64,000 nucleotides of DNA, taken from assembly GCF_001050235.1 (NCBI RefSeq), contig NZ_DF967972.1:1788409-1852408 (forward strand), given 5' to 3'. Below the pieces are notes generated by a model that searched no databases, was not told where the DNA came from, and worked only from the letters and a program-made list of their open reading frames with translations. Position 1 is the first letter of the stretch, and the number at the start of each line of letters is the position of its first letter. The position numbers and the translations under genes were made by a program. This document shows positions 1-6,967 of the stretch, one piece after another. This stretch comes from Longilinea arvoryzae. Its GTDB lineage: Bacteria; Chloroflexota; Anaerolineae; Anaerolineales; Anaerolineaceae.

Positions 1-152
1 AGGTCCTGCATTTTACAGAAACAATCCTACACTACTCATTAGAAAAGATTATCAACTATCGCAAGCGTTTTATATGGAGCGGGATGGCTGTATTTATCGT
101 CAGTACCTTACTGGCTATCTTGGTGATTATTATCAATTTAGGTGTCAAATAA
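1..152 (+). CDS. C-terminal fragment of a membrane protein (cut by window start)
   Basis: An open frame enters from the left edge (first full codon at base 3) and stops with TAA at 150-152, giving 49 residues. The last 25 or so form one hydrophobic stretch (MAVFIVSTLLAILVIII) preceded by Arg/Lys and followed by a short polar tail, so this looks like a C-terminal transmembrane helix with a basic flank. The family cannot be recognised from this much. The call is a partial gene because the frame is open to the edge and its composition is protein-like. Confidence 0.5.
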   Translation, partial: VLHFTETILHYSLEKIINYRKRFIWSGMAVFIVSTLLAILVIIINLGVK

Positions 153-245
153 ATGGGCGCAACTTTAGCTGCTGGACCATTCACCTTTATGGTTCTGAAA
201 CACGCTGGCACAGTTGTCGGCGCCGAGTTCCTGGTGTCCGACTAA
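153..245 (+). CDS. Possible 30-residue ORF directly after the membrane protein fragment
   Basis: An ATG immediately follows the TAA of the preceding fragment and opens a 30-codon frame of Gly/Ala/Val-rich residues ending in EFLVSD. It has no independent ribosome binding site. It could be a short coupled gene, the remains of a longer decayed gene, or chance. The surrounding sequence is degenerate, so decay is at least as likely as function. Confidence 0.2.
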   Translation: MGATLAAGPFTFMVLKHAGTVVGAEFLVSD

Positions 246-525
246 TTTGGTGTAACTTGAGAATGAGTCATCAATACTGCAGATGCGCATGAAAACAAAC
301 TAGTCCAGGTGTGATTCAACGGCAACCAAACAAAATTAACGTGCTGATCCTGTGTGTATTCTGGCGGCCATAGGAAAGATGAATGTGGTCATCCTTTAGT
401 TCAATTTATTTCCCAATGGGAAAAGTAAACCATTGATTGATCAGAGGTTATCTAAATTTCAACAATTGCACCCTATAGATCAAGAAGGGTGAAAAAATCA
501 AACGGAAATGCAGGCTCTTGAGTAA
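246..525. other. Gene-free AT-richer stretch
   Basis: No frame with protein-like composition is visible on either strand. The base composition is lower in GC than most of the window. Together with the transposase remnant that follows, it reads as decayed accessory DNA. Confidence 0.4.
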
Positions 526-745
526 CTACTCAGGCTTGCTGAGCGACGAAAGGAGGAGGTAGGGCTTTTCAATGAAAGCAATGCGCAAAACAATCTACAT
601 CCACTGGCCATTCTTGTAAGCTATCGAAAAGTACGAACGAACCGTGCAGAACATCTCGACATCTTCTTCTGAGTGGAAACCACTGAACACGTTCATCTTG
701 ACTTTCATCATGCGGATATCGGGTTCCCCTGATTGATGTCACGCT
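526..745 (-). pseudogene. Decayed C-terminal end of an IS66-type transposase
   Basis: Read on the minus strand, a frame gives EPDIRMMKVKMNVFSGF, then SEEDVEMFCTVRSYFSIAYK, then an in-frame TAG (595-597), then IVLRIAFIEKPYL and a final TAG at 526-528. This matches the pattern of IS66-family transposase C-termini as I know them: (N)NQAERDIRM.KV..K.SG.FRSE.GA..F..IRSY.STA.K.G, then a short LRLAF.G.P tail. The upstream NQ appears in the next frame, so there is at least one frameshift in addition to the stop. Only the last 70 or so residues remain, and no terminal repeats were identified. This is a scar of an insertion next to the NACHT gene. Confidence 0.65.
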
Positions 746-800
746 TCATGATATTGATAATGTAAATATGCTTTTGGATTTTTTCTTGATTAGTTACTAA

Positions 801-3050
801 TCATCTATCTTTTCTGCCCGAAACCCACCTTTCTAAAACACGTAAAGCTTTTTCTGATCCTATCTCCTCTAGAGCGCCTGCCGCAGCATCACTGACTCTA
901 GTTTCCTCATCGTCAAGGGTTTCACGAAGCACAGGAATAGCTTTTTCTGAGCCGAATTTACCTAATGCTATTGCCAATGATCCTCTAACATTCGGGTCAG
1001 GCTCATCGTTATCAAGCATAATTATTAAGTAATCAACAACCGATTCGTTTCCAATAAGACTTAGAGCTTCAATTGCATACCACCTGATAAACGCATCATC
1101 ATCGGATAAAAGTTTAATAATTGAGGGGATAGCTCTTTCATCTCTAATTGATCCTAAAGCCCACAATATTTTCTCTCTCACTTGATTATCTTCATTTGCC
1201 AACAGGTTAATTAAAACAGTAGTTGCCATTGTACCGATTTTTTCAAAAGCGTAAGCAGCAAATCCTTTTCCCCCTTGCCTTTCAGATTTAATAATATTAA
1301 TAAGAGGATCTATTGCAAAGTAATCTCTTAGTTTTAAGTGGGTAAATTTGTACACACCTGAGTATGTTTTGGACAAAAATTGCATCTGATAGCAAAGCGT
1401 GAATAGCTTCTCGCTGCCATCCATAACATTAATACCATCTTCCTTACTAAAATGACTCCTAAACGAAACGTTTCCTATTCCATCTCTCTTTATTGCAAGT
1501 TTGCCCAGAAATTTTTTAATATCTTTTTCGCTAAAAGACAAATTGTATTTCTCGGTTTCGTGCAGGATTCGTTCTTTAAAAAAGCGATCAAAAATTTGCC
1601 ACTCAGAAATCGTTTTCGAATTAATGATCGAATTATCTGATCCATTCCCATACGCAATAATCAGTAACGACAACATTAATGGAGTTCTAACTAGTTTTAA
1701 GAGCTCCTTATCTTTTGAAATTTTGTTTATTATCCTTTGGGAACCACTTTGAATAAGATATTTTTGAATCTGAGCATTACTCAATTCGTTAAGTGTGATA
1801 GCACCTGCCAAGTCAATTTTTGTCGAGATATTATAATAATCTGATATTCGGCATGTGATTACTACTTGCTCATCTTTTATTTGCTCATTGAATTGTTGTA
1901 TGAATGATGAGCGAGCTTCGAGAGTATTCTTATCATTTTCTTGCATGATCTCATCTAGACCATCCAATAGATACAGGCGGGGATATTCTTTTGGAATTGC
2001 TCCGAATGTAGGTTTTTCAATCCAATCTCTAAGTGGGGTTGTTAAATCCCAAGCGCCTATATTAGCCCAAATAGGAATAGGCTTTTGGGGATCAGCTAAG
2101 CGATCTAATATAGCCTGTCTTGTAAAATGTAAAAGTGTAGTGGTTTTTCCAGAACCGGGCAATCCCAGCAATAACACCCGATTTTGATGATAATCAAAAG
2201 CCTCGGTAAAATTTGAAAAGGTACGATTTTCGATACTTGAGGAAATAGTGTTATTCCGTAATCGCTCTTTTCCTCTATGAATCGGTGACGCTATATAATC
2301 AAATTTGAAATCCGGAACAATAGCGTTTGGCGTGTCCGACGATGGAATTTCTAAAAATGTTTGAAAACTGATATTGCATTCGCTGTCTATAAAATCATAA
2401 AGCTTTCGTAGATAACCAATTAATTTGGGGGAATCTTTGGATTCTTTTTGAATGTGTAGAGCACTCATCTGGTTGCAAACACCTAGAATTGTTTGCATAC
2501 TAATAGCAAATGTGGTTTGTGTATTCCTCAGGTTTTGACCTTTGTCCAGGATACTCTTGCCCTTGCTAATCATTCCAATCACTACGCGACGTTGTTCATC
2601 AAATACTGGCCCGCCGCTCATTCCATGGTCGGGTTCCTGGGAAATCAACTGTACCAAACGGTTACTGTCGACAATATCCACTATTTTCCCGCGAGCGCCA
2701 ATTCCCTGAACGTCGGTCACCACTGCATATCCATAAGCGTAAAAGTCATGTCCGGCACTGCCAGAGGCTGAAGCCAGTGGCAATGGCTTCACGTCTTGGG
2801 GAAGTGAGACCACACGTAGCAATGCCACATCCCGTTCATAGCTAGGACTGAAACTCTGCTGTTCGACCCACGCGATTGTTTCTGAGCAATCTGCTTTAAA
2901 GCGAACTTTCACATGTTTATTAAGACCATCTGAGGCAATCTCGACCACGTGAGCACAGGTCAGAATCAAATTCTCCCCAGCTACAAATCCTGTACCGACA
3001 ATATCGTTTTTATTATTCAGGATGGCAACAATACTTCTTTGAAGATCCAT
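801..3050 (-). CDS. Trypsin-like protease - NACHT NTPase - HEAT repeat protein (STAND-type)
   Basis: A 749-residue protein in three parts. Residues 1-195 are a trypsin/HtrA-like serine protease with a complete triad: His34 (TCAHVV), Asp74 (ERDVALL) and Ser145 (GMSGGPVF). Residues about 285-470 are a NACHT/STAND NTPase with Walker A GLPGSGKT at 296-303, Walker B LYLLDGLDEI at 359-368 and a sensor-like arginine in VVITCR (401). From about 640 to the end there are HEAT-type helical repeats (VREKILWALGSI, AIPSIIKLLSDDD, WYAIEALSLIG). In this family the repeats sense a ligand, the NACHT oligomerises and the N-terminal domain is the effector; here that would be proteolysis. No signal peptide, so cytoplasmic. 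It stands alone and is AT-richer than its neighbours. A role in phage defence or regulated proteolysis is inference from architecture. Confidence 0.85.
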   Translation of the reverse strand: MDLQRSIVAILNNKNDIVGTGFVAGENLILTCAHVVEIASDGLNKHVKVRFKADCSETIAWVEQQSFSPSYERDVALLRVVSLPQDVKPLPLASASGSAGHDFYAYGYAVVTDVQGIGARGKIVDIVDSNRLVQLISQEPDHGMSGGPVFDEQRRVVIGMISKGKSILDKGQNLRNTQTTFAISMQTILGVCNQMSALHIQKESKDSPKLIGYLRKLYDFIDSECNISFQTFLEIPSSDTPNAIVPDFKFDYIASPIHRGKERLRNNTISSSIENRTFSNFTEAFDYHQNRVLLLGLPGSGKTTTLLHFTRQAILDRLADPQKPIPIWANIGAWDLTTPLRDWIEKPTFGAIPKEYPRLYLLDGLDEIMQENDKNTLEARSSFIQQFNEQIKDEQVVITCRISDYYNISTKIDLAGAITLNELSNAQIQKYLIQSGSQRIINKISKDKELLKLVRTPLMLSLLIIAYGNGSDNSIINSKTISEWQIFDRFFKERILHETEKYNLSFSEKDIKKFLGKLAIKRDGIGNVSFRSHFSKEDGINVMDGSEKLFTLCYQMQFLSKTYSGVYKFTHLKLRDYFAIDPLINIIKSERQGGKGFAAYAFEKIGTMATTVLINLLANEDNQVREKILWALGSIRDERAIPSIIKLLSDDDAFIRWYAIEALSLIGNESVVDYLIIMLDNDEPDPNVRGSLAIALGKFGSEKAIPVLRETLDDEETRVSDAAAGALEEIGSEKALRVLERWVSGRKDR

Positions 3051-3393
3051 GATGCCTTAACCGATTCATCTTAACAATGCGATTTCTCTACCTTGCCAAT
3101 CATGTTTCAGAGTATATATGAAATGGACTCATGCGTCAAATTCGGGAAAACATGCATAGGGAAAATAAACACCAATCCGGGATTGTAAAATTTCTTTAAA
3201 AAATTTCAATTTACTGATCTTTCTCATCGAAACTCAAGTATGTTAGCCAGGCTATCGTAACAGAAGATCAATTTCAATGTTTTAAGTTGGATATACAATG
3301 GGTTGGTAAATGGGAGGAGCCGATCCACCGGCGTTTTTGAGGGTGACCTAGGGTTAGAAGAGTTTGCTCGTTGTGTCGCGGACCTTGTTTACG
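3051..3393. other. Intergenic region upstream of two divergent genes
   Basis: AT-rich spacer between the minus-strand NACHT gene and the plus-strand lipoprotein gene. It presumably carries the NACHT gene promoter (a TATACT hexamer can be read on the minus strand near 3115), but no clear -35 partner was found. Nothing else is recognised. Confidence 0.4.
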
Positions 3394-3422
3394 TTGGCAA
3401 ACGCCTGAAATTGGGGTATGAT
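3394..3422 (+). promoter_or_regulatory. Sigma-70-type promoter for the DUF3048 gene
   Basis: TTGGCA (3394-3399), a 17-base spacer, then TATGAT (3417-3422), each one mismatch from consensus. It lies 45 bases upstream of the ATG at 3467, which is preceded by GGGAG at 3454-3458. Confidence 0.65.
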
Positions 3423-3466
3423 CTACTCCAACAGTCAATATTTATCAATCCGATGGGAGTAAAAAA

Positions 3467-4654
3467 ATGGCGAAGAAAGCTGCACTGTCGCTTACAATCT
3501 TGATGCTGCTCGGCCTGGCGGCTGCCTGCGCGCCGAGCGCCACATCACTGCCGCCCACGCCGGTGGCCACCGAAGCCGCGACCCCCACGGCATTCCTGCC
3601 GGCCACGCCGACCGCCACGCCGGAAGTACCCACCGCCACGGCCACACCGGCCTATCCGGCCGAAGGCGTTGGGCCGACCAGCTACCCGGACGGCTACGAT
3701 CCGCTAACCGGTTTGAAAGTGGCCGATGCCAAGCTGCTCGAGCGCCGGCCCATCATCGTCAAGGTCGAAAACCTGCCCCGCGACGATCGCCCGCAGTGGG
3801 GTTTGCCGCAGGCGGATTTGATCTACGAATACTACACCGAACTGGGCACCACCCGCTTCGCGGCCGTCTATTACGGCGAAAATACCGAGAAGGTGGGGCC
3901 CATTCGTTCGGCGCGCCATTTCGACGTCAACGTCATCCGCGCCTACAAGGCCTGGTTCATCTTCGGCAGCGCCTATGAAGGCGTGATGACCCGCCTGGTC
4001 AATTCCGAGTTTGCCAGCCGCCTGGTCCTGGAAGGGAATTACACCTGCCCGGCCGTTTGCCGCGAAGACCCCAACGGCAAGAATTATCTGGTGGCCAACC
4101 TGGCTGAATTCGAGAAAGTGATCACCACCGACAACGCCCGCCCCGACCTGAACGGCATGTTCTTCCAGGCGCAGACGCCCACCGGCGGCCAGAAGGCCGA
4201 TTCGGTGTTCGCGCGCTTCTCGGCGGCCATTTACAACCGCTGGGATTACGACACAGCCAGCGGACGTTACCTGCGCTTCTCGGATACCGAGAATGATTTC
4301 ACCGGCACGAACGAAAAGTATGCTCCGCTGGTCGACCGCGCCAACCAGAAGCAGATCGGCGTGGATAACGTGGTCATCATCCTGGCGCCCTTCGAATATC
4401 TGGTCAAGAAAGCGGATACCGAAGTGCTGGACGTGAACATGACCGGTTCGGGCGCGGCCTACATCGCCCGGGATGGCCAGATCTTCAAGGTCAAATGGAG
4501 CCGCCCGGCTCAGGATTCAGTTCTGACGCTGACCTATGAAGACGGCACACCCTTCCCGTTCAAACCCGGCAAGACCTGGTTCGAGGTCATGGGCGTGACT
4601 TCCTCCACCGAACAGACGGATACGACCGCACGCTTCAAGTTCGGCATTCCCTAG
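3467..4654 (+). CDS. DUF3048 lipoprotein (YerB-like)
   Basis: A 395-residue exported lipoprotein. The N-terminus is a typical signal peptide ending in a lipobox (LAAAC) with the lipid-attachment cysteine at residue 21, followed by a Pro/Thr/Ala-rich linker to about residue 65. The rest matches DUF3048 in both halves, with recognisable segments RRPIIVKVENLP, DLIYEYYTELGTTRFAAVY, GPIRSARHFD and, near the end, DGTPFPFKPGKTWFEV. The biochemical function of the family is unknown; in Bacillus it is YerB. It has its own promoter and no operon partner. The ATG is supported by GGGAG nine bases upstream. Confidence 0.85.
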   Translation: MAKKAALSLTILMLLGLAAACAPSATSLPPTPVATEAATPTAFLPATPTATPEVPTATATPAYPAEGVGPTSYPDGYDPLTGLKVADAKLLERRPIIVKVENLPRDDRPQWGLPQADLIYEYYTELGTTRFAAVYYGENTEKVGPIRSARHFDVNVIRAYKAWFIFGSAYEGVMTRLVNSEFASRLVLEGNYTCPAVCREDPNGKNYLVANLAEFEKVITTDNARPDLNGMFFQAQTPTGGQKADSVFARFSAAIYNRWDYDTASGRYLRFSDTENDFTGTNEKYAPLVDRANQKQIGVDNVVIILAPFEYLVKKADTEVLDVNMTGSGAAYIARDGQIFKVKWSRPAQDSVLTLTYEDGTPFPFKPGKTWFEVMGVTSSTEQTDTTARFKFGIP

Positions 4655-4671
4655 AGCGGGCCGTTTGTAAC

Positions 4672-4700
4672 TTGACTTTCCGTGGAGCTTGTGGAATACT
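4672..4700 (+). promoter_or_regulatory. Sigma-70-type promoter preceding a leader-like element
   Basis: TTGACT at 4672-4677, 17 bases, then AATACT at 4695-4700. It points into the 4742-4829 element and, beyond that, runs antisense into the end of pfkA, not into any plus-strand gene. Confidence 0.5.
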
Positions 4701-4760
4701 AGGGACATCATTCGAATATTCATCCCCTCGCTATTCTAAGATAAGGAGGTGATGCCCAAG

Positions 4761-4814
4761 ATGAACGATAGTAGTTATAAACCGGCTGCGGCATCCCTCC
4801 TTACTGTAAAGTAA
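4761..4814 (+). CDS. Possible 17-residue leader peptide with consensus Shine-Dalgarno
   Basis: ATG at 4761 opens a frame of 17 codons (MNDSSYKPAAASLLTVK) ending in TAA at 4812-4814. It is preceded by TAAGGAGGTGAT (4742-4753), essentially the full complement of the 16S anti-Shine-Dalgarno. A promoter lies upstream, and the frame runs into a long hairpin. The strength of the initiation signal is what makes so short a frame worth recording. There is no conserved gene downstream on this strand, so an attenuator role is unproven. It could instead be part of a small RNA. Confidence 0.35.
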   Translation: MNDSSYKPAAASLLTVK

Positions 4815-4829
4815 GCAGATGCCGCAGCC
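4784..4829 (+). promoter_or_regulatory. Long hairpin carrying a copy of the anti-Shine-Dalgarno sequence
   Basis: GGCTGCGGCATC at 4784-4795 pairs perfectly with GATGCCGCAGCC at 4818-4829, and an inner CTTAC/GTAAG pairing extends it. The loop side contains CCTCCTTA (4796-4803), exactly complementary to TAAGGAGG at 4742-4749. The RNA could therefore fold either as this hairpin or with the ribosome binding site sequestered. Confidence 0.5.
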
Positions 4830-4838
4830 CAGAACACG

Positions 4839-4865
4839 ATAGACCGCCAGAAGAAGGCGGTCTAT
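4839..4865. terminator. Hairpin between the leader-like element and pfkA
   Basis: ATAGACCGCC at 4839-4848 and GGCGGTCTAT at 4856-4865 form a perfect 10-bp stem with a 7-base loop, just past the pfkA stop codon. Neither flank has a strong U-tract (TTGATTT on the plus side). It probably terminates or stabilises the minus-strand pfkA message. Confidence 0.45.
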
Positions 4866-4869
4866 TGAT

Positions 4870-5952
4870 TTAATCTCCCAGGCAAATCCCCAGGCCGCGT
4901 GCCGTACGCACCGTGTCGCCGTGCGGGTCGACGCGCCGCGGAACCGCCAGCGCCTCGGACAGCGGCAGGTCGGTGATGCGGCCACCATTGATCGCCACCA
5001 TGCGCCCGAAGCCGCCCGCATCTGCCAGCCTCACCGCGGCTGCGCCCAGGCGGGTGGCCAGGACGCGGTCGAAGGGGGTGGGCGAGCCGCCGCGCTGCAG
5101 GTGACCCAGCACGGTGACACGCGTTTCGACCCGGCAGGCGGCGGCGATGTGCTCGGCCACGGCCTGCCCGATGCCGCCCAGGCGGGGTACGTAGACGGAA
5201 TCGCCGGCCCGGGCCACTACAACACTCTCCCCGGCCGGATGCGCGCCCTCGGCCACGGCGACGATGCTGAAGGGGCTGCCGCGCTGTTTGCGATCTTCCA
5301 CTTTTTGATAGAGGGTTTCGTAGCGGAAGGGAATTTCCGGGATGAGGATGATGTCGGCGCCGCCGGCCAGGCCGGCGTGCAGGGTAATGAAACCGGCGTC
5401 GCGCCCCATCAGTTCCAGCACCATCACACGGTGATGCGATTCGGCGGTGGTGTGCAGTTTGTCGATGGCTTCGGTGGCCGTATTGACGGCCGTGTCGAAG
5501 CCGAAGGTCACCTCGGTGCCGCCGATGTCGTTGTCGATGGTTTTGGGCACGCCCACCACCGGCACGTTCAGTTCGGCCAGTTCCTGGGCAATGTGCAGCG
5601 TGCCGTCGCCGCCCACCACGATCAGTGCGTCCAGTTCAAGTGCGCGCAGGTTGGCGATCACCTGGACGGAGGTGTCCTCGACGACCTCCTGACCGTCGCG
5701 CAGCACCTTGCGCGCGAACGGGTTGCCGCGGTTGGCCGCGCCCAGGATGGTGCCGCCGCGCGGCAGAATGCCGCGCACGTCCTGCAGGGTCAACGGGAAG
5801 ACGCCGCCGGGGGTGATGAAGCCGTCGAAACCGTCCTTCACGCCCAGCACCTCGCAGGCGTATTCCTGGCAGGCGGTCTTGACAACGGCCCGGATGACGG
5901 CGTTCAAGCCGGGGGCGTCGCCGCCGCCGGTGAGGATGGCAATGCGTTTCAT
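4870..5952 (-). CDS. pfkA: 6-phosphofructokinase (Gly/Lys signature group)
   Basis: A 360-residue phosphofructokinase that phosphorylates fructose 6-phosphate in glycolysis, in the cytoplasm. Visible motifs are the N-terminal glycine-rich loop ILTGGGDAPGLNAVIR, GGDGT at 114-118 and PKTIDND at 136-142 with the catalytic base Asp140. ELMGRDAG follows. The phosphoryl-donor determinants are mixed: glycine in GGDGT is the ATP-type residue, whereas Lys137 replaces the glycine of classical ATP enzymes (PGTIDND). From family knowledge that Gly/Lys pair occurs in the actinobacterial-type group, usually ATP-dependent but not always. It lacks an obvious allosteric C-terminal extension. It is downstream of, and overlaps by four bases, a histidine phosphatase gene, so the two are co-translated. 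Confidence 0.9.
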   Translation of the reverse strand: MKRIAILTGGGDAPGLNAVIRAVVKTACQEYACEVLGVKDGFDGFITPGGVFPLTLQDVRGILPRGGTILGAANRGNPFARKVLRDGQEVVEDTSVQVIANLRALELDALIVVGGDGTLHIAQELAELNVPVVGVPKTIDNDIGGTEVTFGFDTAVNTATEAIDKLHTTAESHHRVMVLELMGRDAGFITLHAGLAGGADIILIPEIPFRYETLYQKVEDRKQRGSPFSIVAVAEGAHPAGESVVVARAGDSVYVPRLGGIGQAVAEHIAAACRVETRVTVLGHLQRGGSPTPFDRVLATRLGAAAVRLADAGGFGRMVAINGGRITDLPLSEALAVPRRVDPHGDTVRTARGLGICLGD

Positions 5953-6530
5953 GACAGGTTCTCGAGTTTCTCCGGCGGCCAGTCGATGATTTCAGGCCTG
6001 GCGTTGGCCGGGTTTTGGGCGTAGATCAGGGCCAGCGGCAGCCCGCGGGCCCGGCAGATGAGCGCCGCCAGCAGGATGCCGTGTGAAACCAGCAGCACCA
6101 GCCCACGCGGGTAGGCAGCCGCGATCTCATCCAGAACCGGGTAGGCGCGGGCGGCCATTTCGGCGATGGTCTCGCCCGCCGGGGGGCGAAAATCGGGCGG
6201 GTTGGCGTAGCGTTCGGCCCACTGCAGCGGGTAGCGGGCCTGCACATCGGCGTGGGTTTGCCCCTGCCAGACGCCGAGCATCACCTCGCGCAGGCGCGCA
6301 TCCAACCGCAGCGGCAGTTTCAAGGCGGCTGCCAGCGCTTCAGCGGTCTGGCGCGCGCGCAGCAGATCGGACGAATACAGGGCGTTGAAATGCTGGCCGC
6401 GCAGGCTGACCGCCAGGTCGGCGGCCTGCTGCAGGCCCGCGCGGTTGAGTGGAATGTCCTGCTGGCCCATGAAGCGCTGTTCGCGATTCCATTCGGTCTC
6501 GCCGTGGCGCACCAACCAGATTTCGGTCAT
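5949..6530 (-). CDS. Histidine phosphatase family protein (phosphoglycerate mutase-like)
   Basis: A 193-residue member of the histidine phosphatase superfamily. The catalytic signature VRHGETEWN places the phosphorylated His at residue 9, followed by MGQQDIPLNRAGLQQA and the second-histidine segment VLLVSHGI. The family includes cofactor-dependent phosphoglycerate mutase, alpha-ribazole phosphatase and broad sugar phosphatases. At this length a phosphatase is more likely than the mutase. The stop overlaps the pfkA start (ATGA), so it is the first gene of a two-gene unit. A TATAAT hexamer for this strand is visible at 6574-6579, without a good -35. Confidence 0.8.
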   Translation of the reverse strand: MTEIWLVRHGETEWNREQRFMGQQDIPLNRAGLQQAADLAVSLRGQHFNALYSSDLLRARQTAEALAAALKLPLRLDARLREVMLGVWQGQTHADVQARYPLQWAERYANPPDFRPPAGETIAEMAARAYPVLDEIAAAYPRGLVLLVSHGILLAALICRARGLPLALIYAQNPANARPEIIDWPPEKLENLS

Positions 6531-6695
6531 GATTTCACCTGAATCAATCGAATCGATCGCTTCTTTCAGGTTGATTATACTGAAATCTGGCGGGATGGAC
6601 TGGCGCGGTTCGAAATGGACGCCGGATGAGTCTCTGAATTCTTATATATTTATAATAAAAGTTGGTTATCATCTCTCATAGAAGGAGAATACGAA

Positions 6696-6824
6696 ATGAT
6701 GACCCTCCTGTTTCTTGTTGCCGCTGGTTTGATGTTCGCGATTGCGGCGATCCTGGCTGGGAGTTCCTTTTCCCGGCCGGTCCGCGAGCCGGTTCGAATT
6801 CACCGGGATGAAGATCAACATTGA
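6696..6824 (+). CDS. Small single-pass membrane protein
   Basis: A 42-codon gene. AGAAGGAGAAT precedes ATG at 6696 (a second ATG follows directly). The first 22 residues are hydrophobic (MTLLFLVAAGLMFAIAAILAG), followed by a short basic tail SFSRPVREPVRIHRDEDQH. It could be a membrane-anchored small protein or a bare signal-like segment. A strong terminator closes it and a TATAAT box (6651-6656) lies upstream, so it looks like an independent transcription unit. Function unknown. Confidence 0.5.
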   Translation: MMTLLFLVAAGLMFAIAAILAGSSFSRPVREPVRIHRDEDQH

Positions 6825-6856
6825 TCCGATCCTTTGATAACCGTAACCAGAAGTGT

Positions 6857-6889
6857 GGCGCGCGAGAATTCTATCGCGCGCCTTTTTTT
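6857..6889 (+). terminator. Rho-independent terminator
   Basis: GGCGCGCGA at 6857-6865 and TCGCGCGCC at 6874-6882 form a perfect 9-bp GC-rich stem, followed by seven T (6883-6889). It ends the small membrane protein transcript. Confidence 0.85.
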
Positions 6890-6967
6890 GTCCTCGAATC
6901 CCTCTTCAAGTGCGTATAATGGACGGATGACGGGCGGCAGTTTGCCCGCTTCATCGAGGAGCAGACC

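Noticed and set aside
4921..6024. A 367-residue plus-strand frame.
   Set aside because: It lies opposite pfkA, whose motifs are complete; it is His/Gly/Gln-rich antisense caused by GC bias.
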